A DNA stretch of 59,875 bases from Clostridia bacterium (GTDB taxonomy: Bacteria > Bacillota > Clostridia > Oscillospirales > CAG-272): assembly GCA_017461745.1 (NCBI GenBank), contig JAFTXE010000094.1, positions 1-59,875 on the forward strand, given 5' to 3'. Every line of letters starts with the position of its first letter. Within the stretch, counting starts at the first letter, position 1. The notes beneath the pieces were generated by a model. It made no database searches. It was given only the letters and a program-made list of their open reading frames with translations, and had not been told where the DNA came from. Shown piece after piece: positions 52,556 to 59,875 of this stretch. The translations under genes were made by a program, and so were the position numbers.

Positions 52556-54142
52556 TTATTTACCTTCACCGTCATACATATCTGAATACTTTTTAAGAGC
52601 TATTCTCTGAGTTGTACCATAACGGCTGTATACAGTCTCACCCTCAACAGTTACCTTGCACATGTATATCTCTGCAAGAGCATCGTCAGCAGCCATCTCT
52701 GCTTCCGTCTTTGTATCATTATAAGCTTCGTTGGCAACGTAAGCTATGCTACGAGCATTCTTATCTGCGTTATATGTGCCGTATACGGTGACGCTAACGT
52801 TTGTTGCGGGATTATATGTCGCATACGTTCTTGCTGAATACTGCGTGTTTACATTTTCATCTGAAATGCCTGTGAGTGCTACCGTGTAAACTCCGTCAAC
52901 GGTATTATTCTTGTCAGCTTCAGCCATCTTATAGCTTACTTCGGCATCAGCAAGCGCCTTTGCAGTAAATTCACCGGTAAGCTTATCGGTACGCGTTACG
53001 AGCATGCCGTAGGTAGCAGGTTCACCCGCAACGGTTGCCTTGAAGCGCAATCCCTGCGAGCCATCAGTCGTGCGAACGGACGCGCCTTCTTCAAGAGTGG
53101 GAGCAACATAATTATTATTAAGATCTGTTCCGTCACTCTTATACCAAAATTTATCGTTCGCTGCATAAATATTAAGTTCTTTACTATTGGCATTGTAAAG
53201 AGTGCTACTCTTGATACTTACATTATCGCCAATATATATATTTGCCGGACGAGTAGTATTAGCGTGCAATTCAAATACGGTTTTATTATTATTAGACTTT
53301 ATCACCGTAGGATCTTCCGCAGTTCCCGTTATAACAGCCGTATAACCATAAGGGGTACACAAAATATGATTGCATATGTCAATATTTGAAGAGTGAATGC
53401 TTATTTCGGGAGCAGTCTTACTACTCGCACCGCCTACCCACATGAATCTCATATTGTTTCCTGTTGCCGTCACATCCGTATTATTTAAAACAAGATTCAT
53501 TGCATTTTTTGATGAGGAATTTCCAAATACAACCACGTAAGAACTATAATTTGCTGTAACTTCAATATCACAATTTTCGAAAATCATAGTATTTACGCTG
53601 GAGTTTGCTGTTTCATCTGTACCGCTTGAATTTTTATTAGGTGTCCTAAAATATCCACCAGCATCATTGGAAGCATTTGAAATAGCGCCGAGTGTAAACG
53701 TACAACCGCTAAATTTAAGTGTAGTGCCATAATATACTTCTGCCGCACGCGCCGTCAAATCTTTTACGTGCAAATTATTTACGGTTATATCATCATTAGT
53801 ATTAAACTTAAACGGAGTGGTCGAACCTGTTATATAGTTGCCATTTCCTTCAATAGTTATAGTTGTTCGGGTATCACTACTGGTCTCTTCCACAATGGCT
53901 GTTGTCATTTTGTAAGGGTTATCTTGCGTCCCCAAGCCTTCTTTAAGGGTTATAGTTGCACCGCCATATGTATATGCTTGCGTTATCGCCGCAGATAATG
54001 TAGCACATCCCGTACTTTCGAGGGGATTCGAGGTTTTTGTAACTGTAAAGTTACTAGTGACAGCAAACACGGGAATCGCTGTAGCAAAAGCGGTCATTAT
54101 CATGAGACACGCCAATGCCAAAGATAAAATTTTCTTTCTCAT
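52556..54142 (-). CDS. Secreted beta-helix protein with shared module (first gene of cassette 2)
   Basis: A 528-aa exported protein. Signal peptide 1-27 (VFA/V). Beta helix at about 70-330 (ITIEGNGNYI, ITVNNLHV, LKFSGCTF, MIFENCDI, LVLNNTDV). Shared module at about 345-525 (EGASVRT, GLRFKA, QYSARTYATYN, NARSIAYVANEA, YSRYGTTQRIALKKY). Unlike the first gene of cassette 1 and the protein at 41490, it has no phosphoesterase domain; a separate cytosolic one is encoded just upstream at 54470. A promoter with a palindromic site lies at 54317-54344. Confidence 0.7.
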   Translation of the reverse strand: MRKKILSLALACLMIMTAFATAIPVFAVTSNFTVTKTSNPLESTGCATLSAAITQAYTYGGATITLKEGLGTQDNPYKMTTAIVEETSSDTRTTITIEGNGNYITGSTTPFKFNTNDDITVNNLHVKDLTARAAEVYYGTTLKFSGCTFTLGAISNASNDAGGYFRTPNKNSSGTDETANSSVNTMIFENCDIEVTANYSSYVVVFGNSSSKNAMNLVLNNTDVTATGNNMRFMWVGGASSKTAPEISIHSSNIDICNHILCTPYGYTAVITGTAEDPTVIKSNNNKTVFELHANTTRPANIYIGDNVSIKSSTLYNANSKELNIYAANDKFWYKSDGTDLNNNYVAPTLEEGASVRTTDGSQGLRFKATVAGEPATYGMLVTRTDKLTGEFTAKALADAEVSYKMAEADKNNTVDGVYTVALTGISDENVNTQYSARTYATYNPATNVSVTVYGTYNADKNARSIAYVANEAYNDTKTEAEMAADDALAEIYMCKVTVEGETVYSRYGTTQRIALKKYSDMYDGEGK

Positions 54143-54316
54143 TTTTAAAAATTCCTCCTAAAATATAATTTTTCTCGGTTTTGTAAAGTCCTAACTATTC
54201 AACACCAAAACCGAAAGGTATTGAAAAGCTTTACGGTTCTTTCGTTTATCACTCCTTACAATATTTTTTTGCATTTGTCTAATTATTCCAAGGTATACTT
54301 AGGGCAATTTTAGCAT

Positions 54317-54344
54317 ATTGTATACGTTAATTATACAATATCAA
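54317..54344 (-). promoter_or_regulatory. Promoter and palindromic operator for cassette 2
   Basis: Minus strand: TTGATA (54339-54344), 16-bp spacer, TACAAT (54317-54322). Within it lies ATTGTATA-N7-TATACAAT (54317-54339), a perfect inverted repeat covering the spacer and -10, the usual place for a repressor site. The rest of 54143-54469 shows no gene. Confidence 0.5.
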
Positions 54345-54469
54345 GCAGATACATTCAACACACTCTTCACCACAATTTCCGAATTATTCAACACAAAAGA
54401 TATTTTTATCTTCACCTTGCATAAATCCACAATCGCTAATTTGTATATGTCACACAATATAAATTACTG

Positions 54470-55435
54470 TTATTTAACGGTAATTCTCACCGCATTTCCT
54501 TTGTCATAAATAGAGCCTTTAAGAACATACTGCGGAATGACGGTATGTGTGCCGTTTTCCGTCGTTGCGTTTATCTCCATATAAAAATCGCTATGAAGAT
54601 GTCCGCAGAATGCTCCTTTGATTATGTCGCCGTTTCTGACTATAAGCTCGTAAATTTCCTTTGACGCGCCCGTGGACTGATTTGATACTGTATCGCTGTA
54701 AGAATTGTAAAAGTTCTTGTACGCTACGTCGCCTCGGTCAAGTGTTTCGGTATATTGGTATTTGGGGTTTCCCGTCGCTATGGGAATATGATAGAAAATC
54801 AAAACGGCATATCCTTCTTCTCTCGCGCGTGCCAAATCATTCTTGAACGGTTCTATCTGACAATCCCAGAATTCTCCCGCAGTTGCGTTATCCATCTGTA
54901 TAAGCATTACCTTGTTTTCAATGACCTCGGACGAATAATAAATGCTTTCATTACTGTTATAAGCTACGCGCGTATTCCAGCATTTATCAAACGATGCTAT
55001 CCTCTTTATAGCAAGAGCCTGCCATTCCTCTTTGCTATAATCATGTTCGTCACCCATCTTCGTGGCAACCTCGTGATTTCCAAGACACGCCATTAAATTA
55101 CCGTAGGCAGAAAAAATATGCTTGTTTGCCTGTATGGCAGTCTCGCTCGTCAAAAAGTCGTAAATATCACCCGTTATAACTATCTTGTCTGCATCCTTGA
55201 AATGCTCAAGAACCCGTTTTGTCAAATCAAGATGGTCGGTTCTATTCTCATAAATATGCGCCCATTTTCTTTGCTCGTAGGTCTTGCAAAGCGTGCTGTC
55301 TGCCATGTCCGCGTCATTCATCCAAGCTATATGCAGATCGGTGAGCTGGACAATTTCTACGTCCTTGCCGCCCTTTTGAGTTTCTATTACTACGTCTCTT
55401 ATCTTTATTCCATTTTCTATCTCGGTTGTCCACAT
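54470..55435 (-). CDS. Cytosolic metallophosphoesterase
   Basis: A 321-aa enzyme that is just the catalytic core: it starts at MWTTEIENGIKIRDVV, exactly where the domain begins in its exported relatives, with no signal peptide. Motifs: LTDLHIAW, GDIYDFL, GNHE, YHIP and GHLHSD, ending VRITVK. GGAGG lies 13 bases before the ATG. It has its own promoter (55480-55508) and is divergent from GH78 at 55632. It is most like the lipoprotein at 44028 and the fusion at 41490. It may act on the same substrate after import. Confidence 0.85.
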   Translation of the reverse strand: MWTTEIENGIKIRDVVIETQKGGKDVEIVQLTDLHIAWMNDADMADSTLCKTYEQRKWAHIYENRTDHLDLTKRVLEHFKDADKIVITGDIYDFLTSETAIQANKHIFSAYGNLMACLGNHEVATKMGDEHDYSKEEWQALAIKRIASFDKCWNTRVAYNSNESIYYSSEVIENKVMLIQMDNATAGEFWDCQIEPFKNDLARAREEGYAVLIFYHIPIATGNPKYQYTETLDRGDVAYKNFYNSYSDTVSNQSTGASKEIYELIVRNGDIIKGAFCGHLHSDFYMEINATTENGTHTVIPQYVLKGSIYDKGNAVRITVK

Positions 55436-55479
55436 ATCAGTGTTTATTTTCCTCCGAATGGTAAGTTTGTTCCATTCTT

Positions 55480-55508
55480 ATTTTACAACATCGTAAAACC
55501 ATATTCAA
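55480..55508 (-). promoter_or_regulatory. Promoter for the cytosolic metallophosphoesterase gene
   Basis: Minus strand: TTGAAT (55503-55508), 17-bp spacer, TAAAAT (55480-55485). Confidence 0.6.
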
Positions 55509-55571
55509 TGCACAAATCACACTAAATACCTAACTATTCACCACTTTTTTGCAAAAGCGGCAGTTTTGATA

Positions 55572-55600
55572 TTGACATGTCTTTTAAAAAATGCTAAAAT
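55572..55600 (+). promoter_or_regulatory. Promoter for the GH78 / NodB-like pair
   Basis: TTGACA (55572-55577), 17-bp spacer, TAAAAT (55595-55600). Shares TTTAAAAAATGCTA with the promoter at 37631-37659. Confidence 0.7.
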
Positions 55601-55631
55601 ATATTGTAATTTAAACAAGCGAGGTGCTCCT

Positions 55632-57614
55632 ATGAAGGCTGAGTTTATATGCCACAAGGATTTTTCCACGGTACAACCGATAAACGTTTTTCACAAGGAA
55701 TGTGAAAAGAAAGAGCTTGATGAAAAAGATGATATGTATCTTAACAGACATATTCTTTTTCGCAAGAAATTTAATGTAGACAAAACAAAAAACGCCATGC
55801 TCAAAATAACGGCGGACGATTACTATAAGCTCTATATAAACGGGAAATTTGTAACTATGGGACCCGCTGCGTCGTACCCAAATTGTTACAACTATAACTA
55901 CATAGATGTTTCCGACTATCTTCATTTGGGTGAAAATGTGATTGCCGTTCACACATATTACCAAGGACTTATCAATCGAGTATGGGTATCGGGTGACCGC
56001 CGTCAGATGCTATGGGTTGATATGTCTGTCGACGGTGAGCAAATCTTGATAAGTGATACGTCATGGAAATGTCACGAGCATACGGGATACAGCAATTGCG
56101 GTAAGATTGGTTATGAGACCCAGTTTATGGAGATTTACGACAGCGGTGCGGACGAGGCTTTTTTCTATTTGAGAGATTTTGATGATAGTGATTGGGAAAA
56201 CGCTCAGATTTTTAAAAATGCCGATTACTCTCTCGTAAAACAGCAAACCAAGCAATTACAGTTTTATTCCGTCGAACCAAAGACATGCCTTGAAAAAGGT
56301 AATACAGTGTGGCTTGATTTTGGTCAGGAAATGGTTGGTTACCTGTGCGCAAACGCAAAAGGCGCTAAGGGAGATACCGTCATACTTCGTTATGGCGAGG
56401 AATTGAACGGTGACGGCTCTGTCAGATACGATATGCGTTGCAACTGCGTGTATGAGGAGAAGTGGATTTTATCGGGTGGAGAGGACACGCTGAACCAGTT
56501 TGATTATAAGGCTTTTAGATATGCGGAGATCATTTTACCACAAGGCGTAGATGTGTCGAATATTACAATGCTTGTCCGTCACTATCCGTTTGAGTCCAAA
56601 GCACGCTTTGACGCTGACACCTCCGAGCTTTCCGCTATTGTAAAGCTTTGTGCCAACACTATAAAGTACGGCATGCAAGAAAATTTCGTTGACTGCCCAA
56701 CAAGAGAAAAAGGGCAGTATCTTGGAGACGTCTCTATCGCCGCGCGCGCTCACGCGATACTTACGGGTGATACCAATATGATGAAAAAGGCGATTACGGA
56801 CTTCTGCAACTCTTGCTTCGTTTGCCCCGGGATGATGGCGGTTTCTACATCATCTCTTATGCAAGAAATTGCCGACTACTCGTTGCAATTTCCCGCACAA
56901 GTTCTGTGGGTATATAAAACTGACGGAGATATAGATTTTCTTAGATATGCAGAGCCATATGTGACTGATATGTATAAATATTTCTCACAATATGAGCGCG
57001 CAGACTGTCTAATTGACAACTTACTTGATAAATGGAATATGGTGGATTGGCCTAAAAATCTACGTGACGGATACGACTTCCCGCTTACTCGTCCGATAGG
57101 AGAAGGATTACACAATGTAATCAATGCATTTTGGTGTGGATTTTTACAATCGCTTGATAAAATATACGTTATACTCGGAAAGAAAAAAACAGGAAAGACC
57201 GACAAGGCAATAAAAGCTTACATAAGTGCTTTTTACTGCGAAGAAAAGGGGCTTTTCTGTGATACTCCCGAGCATACACACTCGTCGATACACTCAAACG
57301 TACTGCCGTTGTTATTTAATATCGGCACTGATGAATGTCATAAAAATATAATCGAATTTATAAAAAGAAAAAAACTTTCCTCAATGGGAGTTTATATGGC
57401 GTATTTTACACTTGCCGCTTTGAAAAATCATGGGGAGTATGAGCTTGCAAAGCAACTGATAGCTGATCCTGATTGCTGGCTGAATATGCTATCCGAGGAC
57501 GCAACCGCTACCTTTGAGGCGTGGGGCAAAGATCAGAAATGGAATACGAGCCTGTTTCACCCTTGGGCGACAGCACCGCTGATAATACTTTCTGAAAAGG
57601 CATTGCCTTACTAA
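55632..57614 (+). CDS. Divergent GH78-like rhamnosidase
   Basis: A 660-aa cytosolic enzyme; the ATG at 55632 is used because the longer frame runs through the promoter. The N-terminal beta domain has YYKLYINGKFVTMGPA and WLDFGQEMVGY. The barrel motif is DCPTREKGQYLGDV at about 355-368: it keeps DCP-RE and GD but has replaced the usual GWTGD with QYLGD. WEAWGKDQ-type acidic residues occur near the C-terminus (ATFEAWGKD). It is shorter than the other three GH78 proteins and probably has a different specificity. It is paired with a NodB-like gene 27 bp downstream. Confidence 0.75.
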   Translation: MKAEFICHKDFSTVQPINVFHKECEKKELDEKDDMYLNRHILFRKKFNVDKTKNAMLKITADDYYKLYINGKFVTMGPAASYPNCYNYNYIDVSDYLHLGENVIAVHTYYQGLINRVWVSGDRRQMLWVDMSVDGEQILISDTSWKCHEHTGYSNCGKIGYETQFMEIYDSGADEAFFYLRDFDDSDWENAQIFKNADYSLVKQQTKQLQFYSVEPKTCLEKGNTVWLDFGQEMVGYLCANAKGAKGDTVILRYGEELNGDGSVRYDMRCNCVYEEKWILSGGEDTLNQFDYKAFRYAEIILPQGVDVSNITMLVRHYPFESKARFDADTSELSAIVKLCANTIKYGMQENFVDCPTREKGQYLGDVSIAARAHAILTGDTNMMKKAITDFCNSCFVCPGMMAVSTSSLMQEIADYSLQFPAQVLWVYKTDGDIDFLRYAEPYVTDMYKYFSQYERADCLIDNLLDKWNMVDWPKNLRDGYDFPLTRPIGEGLHNVINAFWCGFLQSLDKIYVILGKKKTGKTDKAIKAYISAFYCEEKGLFCDTPEHTHSSIHSNVLPLLFNIGTDECHKNIIEFIKRKKLSSMGVYMAYFTLAALKNHGEYELAKQLIADPDCWLNMLSEDATATFEAWGKDQKWNTSLFHPWATAPLIILSEKALPY

Positions 57615-57641
57615 ACCGTATCCTAAGAAGGTAAATGACAT

Positions 57642-59246
57642 ATGAAGAATATAATTAACATAATTAATTTTATCAGAGCTGTAGAACCCCGTCCGGGTAG
57701 AAACATAGATATGCAGTTGCCAATGAGGGAGCAGATAAGGCTCCTGCGCGAAAACAACCTTAGAGGAACGTTTTTGCTTCAATACGATACACTCACAGAC
57801 CCATCCTTTGACGAGCTTATTGACGATGCCGCTACCTTTTGCGAAATAGGCTTGTGGTTGGAGATCGTACAGCCGCAGGTCGAGGCGGCAGGTCTTGAAT
57901 GGAAGGGGAGATACCCTTGGGATTGGTATAACGACGTCGGTTTTCTTATAGGATATGAGCCGGATCAAAGGTTTAAGCTTATTGACGTTGCTATGGAACG
58001 TTTCAAAGAACGTTTTGGAAAATATCCCGACTCTGTCGGAAGCTGGCATATAGATGCGGTGTCGTTGAAATATCTTGATGAAAAATATCATATAAGCGCA
58101 TCGTGTAACTGCCGTGACCAAGTGGGAACGGACGGATATACAATGCAAGGCGGATACTATAATCAGGCGTACTATCCAAGCGTAAATAACATGTTTTGTC
58201 CCGCATCTACAAAAGAAAATCAGATAAACATACCCGTTTTTCGTATGTTGGGTTCGGACCCCGTTTTAGCATACGACTATCAGGTGTTTGGTTACGGTTA
58301 TCCGTACTGCCCTACGTTAGAGCCTGCACAGCTTGCGCGGTTTAGCGACTGGACGGATTGGTTTATGGACACGTTGTTTACTCATTCACACGGGCTTTGC
58401 TTTCAATACACGCAAGCAGGTCAGGAAAACAGCTTTGGATGGGCTAAAATGAAAGCAGGTCTTGAATATCAGCTTCCTTTTATAGCAAAAATGGCTAACG
58501 AGGAAAAGGTTTGTGTGATGACTTTAGGAGAAAGCGGAAGATGGTTTAAGGAAAATTTTGATATGACTCCGCCTGCGACAGTGGTTTCAATGGGAGCATG
58601 GAAACGCCCTGATTTGAGATCGATCTGGTATTGCAGCCGTGCCTATAGGATCAATTTGATAATGGATAACGGTGTTGTCAGATTGAGAGATATGTATCTT
58701 TTTGACGAACTGTACCGTGAGCATTATATTAATAAAAGATGCGACACACACGCTTGTGAATTCAGAAATCTTCCCGTAATGGACGGAGCAATATATTCAA
58801 ATCCAAGTAAACGCATTACCGCCGGAATTTACTTTACAGAAAACGGTCAAAACATCATATGGGATGATATGATTTATGAAGAGATTTCAAACAACGTTGC
58901 CAAAATAAAGCTGATTTCAGACAAAAGAACGCTTGTAGTGCTTCTTAATGAGACCTTCATAGAAATATCAGCGGATTTTGAGGACTTAGCTCTCGTTCCC
59001 GTATATGATACCGAAAATGTGTTTGGAAAAAAGAATGAGGAAGATAAATTTGCAAATAAAAATAACTCTAAAACATCGTTAAGCTATATAGAAAAAGCAG
59101 AGGCGCAAAAAAGAGATGTTACATTCAAAATGAACGGATTTGATTATGGCATAAAAGTAACCCAAGGCATACTTGGCAAGGATTTTACCGTAAAGTCGGA
59201 AAACAAGAAGATAAAGTTAATAACTTTTAATAACCATAAATATTGA
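57642..59246 (+). CDS. NodB-like hydrolase candidate, paralogue B
   Basis: A 534-aa cytosolic protein related to 4980-6482: NIINFIRAVEPR, RGTFLLQYDTL, EIGLWLEIVQP, YPWDWY, GSWHIDA, QENSFGWAKMK. An extra stretch near the C-terminus (about 465-490) is Asn/Lys-rich. The arrangement resembles polysaccharide deacetylase or GH57-type barrels; conserved Asp and Glu residues could be catalytic, but no metal triad can be named confidently. It recurs next to GH78, so it may finish or prepare the rhamnosidase substrate. GAAGG lies upstream of the ATG. Confidence 0.5.
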   Translation: MKNIINIINFIRAVEPRPGRNIDMQLPMREQIRLLRENNLRGTFLLQYDTLTDPSFDELIDDAATFCEIGLWLEIVQPQVEAAGLEWKGRYPWDWYNDVGFLIGYEPDQRFKLIDVAMERFKERFGKYPDSVGSWHIDAVSLKYLDEKYHISASCNCRDQVGTDGYTMQGGYYNQAYYPSVNNMFCPASTKENQINIPVFRMLGSDPVLAYDYQVFGYGYPYCPTLEPAQLARFSDWTDWFMDTLFTHSHGLCFQYTQAGQENSFGWAKMKAGLEYQLPFIAKMANEEKVCVMTLGESGRWFKENFDMTPPATVVSMGAWKRPDLRSIWYCSRAYRINLIMDNGVVRLRDMYLFDELYREHYINKRCDTHACEFRNLPVMDGAIYSNPSKRITAGIYFTENGQNIIWDDMIYEEISNNVAKIKLISDKRTLVVLLNETFIEISADFEDLALVPVYDTENVFGKKNEEDKFANKNNSKTSLSYIEKAEAQKRDVTFKMNGFDYGIKVTQGILGKDFTVKSENKKIKLITFNNHKY

Positions 59247-59326
59247 TACTTTGCCGATGTTACCTTCAGAAATGATCAATGTGCCGGCAACAATAAAAGG
59301 CGAGAATTTCTCATAGCATCAATAGT

Positions 59327-59491
59327 GCATCAAAAGAAAAAATCGACAGTTTAAAACTGCCGAAAAGGTGAGCAAAAGCGCTCAAAAAGCAAGGAAAATC
59401 AAATAATTTTAAACCTTCAGCCCCACTCCAAAACCGTGGGTCGCAGTTTGGCGAAGCCAAACGTGTTCGACCTATCCTCCTGCCCCTGCCA
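59327..59491 (+). other. Second tRNA-Trp 3' fragment with conserved flank (attachment-site scar)
   Basis: 59426-59491 repeats the tRNA-Trp 3' end (CTCCAAAACCGTGGGTCGC ... TCCTCCTGCCCCTGCCA), but an 18-bp palindrome GTTTGGC-GAA-GCCAAAC plus a few bases is inserted in the T-arm. The 99 bp upstream match 12186-12283, including the CAGTTTAAAACTGCCGA palindrome. Nothing else is seen in 59247-59326. Confidence 0.75.
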
Positions 59492-59519
59492 AAAATCCTG
59501 CACGAAAGTGCGGGATTTT
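59492..59519 (+). terminator. Hairpin after the tRNA-Trp fragment
   Basis: AAAATCCTGCAC-GAAA-GTGCGGGATTTT, followed by TACTTTTTATC. A good intrinsic terminator shape, active on either strand. Confidence 0.7.
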
Positions 59520-59670
59520 TACTTTTTATCTCTTAACTCTTCACTTTTCACTAAAACGGCAGGATTTTTGGCAAGTAATAAGTAATAGTGAAGAGTGAAA
59601 AGGTGAGTACGCGTTCCAATAATTCCAACTGTTCCAACCGTTCCGTTTGGTACAGCATCAAAAAAGCAAC

Positions 59671-59703
59671 AGCGACCGCAGAGTTTAGTTTTTTGCGGTC
59701 GCT
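59671..59703 (-). terminator. Terminator for the recombinase gene
   Basis: AGCGACCGCA pairs with TGCGGTCGCT. On the minus strand it is followed by GTTGCTTTTTTG, 37 bases beyond the recombinase stop. Confidence 0.75.
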
Positions 59704-59739
59704 ATTTTATTTGTTTACACCGACGCAATTTTTGATGTG

Positions 59740-59875
59740 TTATAGGCAGAAATCATTTGTTATGCCGTTGAGCATTGAAGTGTCCTTTTTTACATAGTAC
59801 ATCTCAGTGACCTGTGTTGTAGAATGTCCAAGTAAATCTGCCACTTGCTTAACTGTAAGTGCCTTTACCGTTCCA
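59740..59875 (-). CDS. Tyrosine recombinase/integrase, C-terminal part
   Basis: The last 44 codons of a gene running off the window. They read GTVKALTVKQVADLLGHST, then TQVTEMYYVKKD and a short tail ending NDFCL. This is the C-terminal signature of phage and ICE-type integrases: the LGHS(S/T) helix and the tyrosine nucleophile in the MYY motif. It is transcribed toward the tRNA-Trp fragment, the usual position of an integrase beside its attachment site, so another integrative element starts here and extends rightward. Confidence 0.85.
   Translation of the reverse strand, partial: GTVKALTVKQVADLLGHSTTQVTEMYYVKKDTSMLNGITNDFCL

Overview
The window looks like a plant-polysaccharide utilisation and accessory region from a Gram-positive Clostridia-like (probably gut) bacterium. 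The evidence is strong AAGGAGG-type ribosome sites, sigma-A promoters (TTGACA-N17-TATAAT type), lipoboxes, many AraC regulators, and no SusC/SusD or other outer-membrane genes. Assignments rest on motif reading only; no database search was possible.

Layout. 1-10.2 kb (minus strand): an operon for GH10, GH78 and a NodB-like hydrolase, then a separately promoted operon of secreted and cytosolic endonuclease/exonuclease/phosphatase-fold (EEP) proteins, a secreted jelly-roll protein and a 42-aa peptide. Palindromic repeat elements are inserted here. 10.3-12.0 kb: two AraC regulators. 12.2-12.45 kb: a 3' fragment of tRNA-Trp (integration-site scar) followed by three back-to-back hairpins. 12.6-18.2 kb: a sugar catabolic operon (FucI-like isomerase, FGGY kinase, DUF4432 epimerase-like protein, class II aldolase) divergent from a PocR-AraC regulator. 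18.2-24.4 kb: AraC, GH106 and GH36. 24.5-31.5 kb: an export cassette (beta-helix protein plus metallophosphoesterase, 43-aa peptide, second beta-helix protein, small lipoprotein, solute-binding lipoprotein, metallophosphoesterase lipoprotein). 32-37.5 kb: GH43, GH78, GH20. 37.7-41.4 kb (plus strand): an AraC regulator fused to a metallophosphoesterase, then GH127. 41.5-48.5 kb: GH78, MBL-fold protein, metallophosphoesterase lipoprotein, beta-helix/metallophosphoesterase fusion. 48.6-54.1 kb: a second copy of the export cassette and a deletion scar of a third. 54.5-59.2 kb: a cytosolic metallophosphoesterase divergent from a second GH78 plus NodB-like pair. 59.3-59.9 kb: a second tRNA-Trp fragment and the C-terminus of a tyrosine recombinase.

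How it fits together. None of the ten glycosidases has a signal peptide, so rhamnose-, arabinose-, galactose- and xylose-containing oligosaccharides are probably imported by a transporter encoded elsewhere and cut in the cytoplasm. The exported proteins are instead beta-helix or jelly-roll proteins sharing one C-terminal module, small lipoproteins, solute-binding lipoproteins and phosphoesterases. The most interesting feature is that one metallophosphoesterase core occurs as a lipoprotein, fused to a secreted beta-helix protein, as a bare cytosolic enzyme, and fused to an AraC regulator. A second phosphoesterase fold (EEP) repeats the secreted/cytosolic pairing. I read this as an undescribed phosphoester-processing and sensing system linked to glycan use. 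The substrate is unknown.
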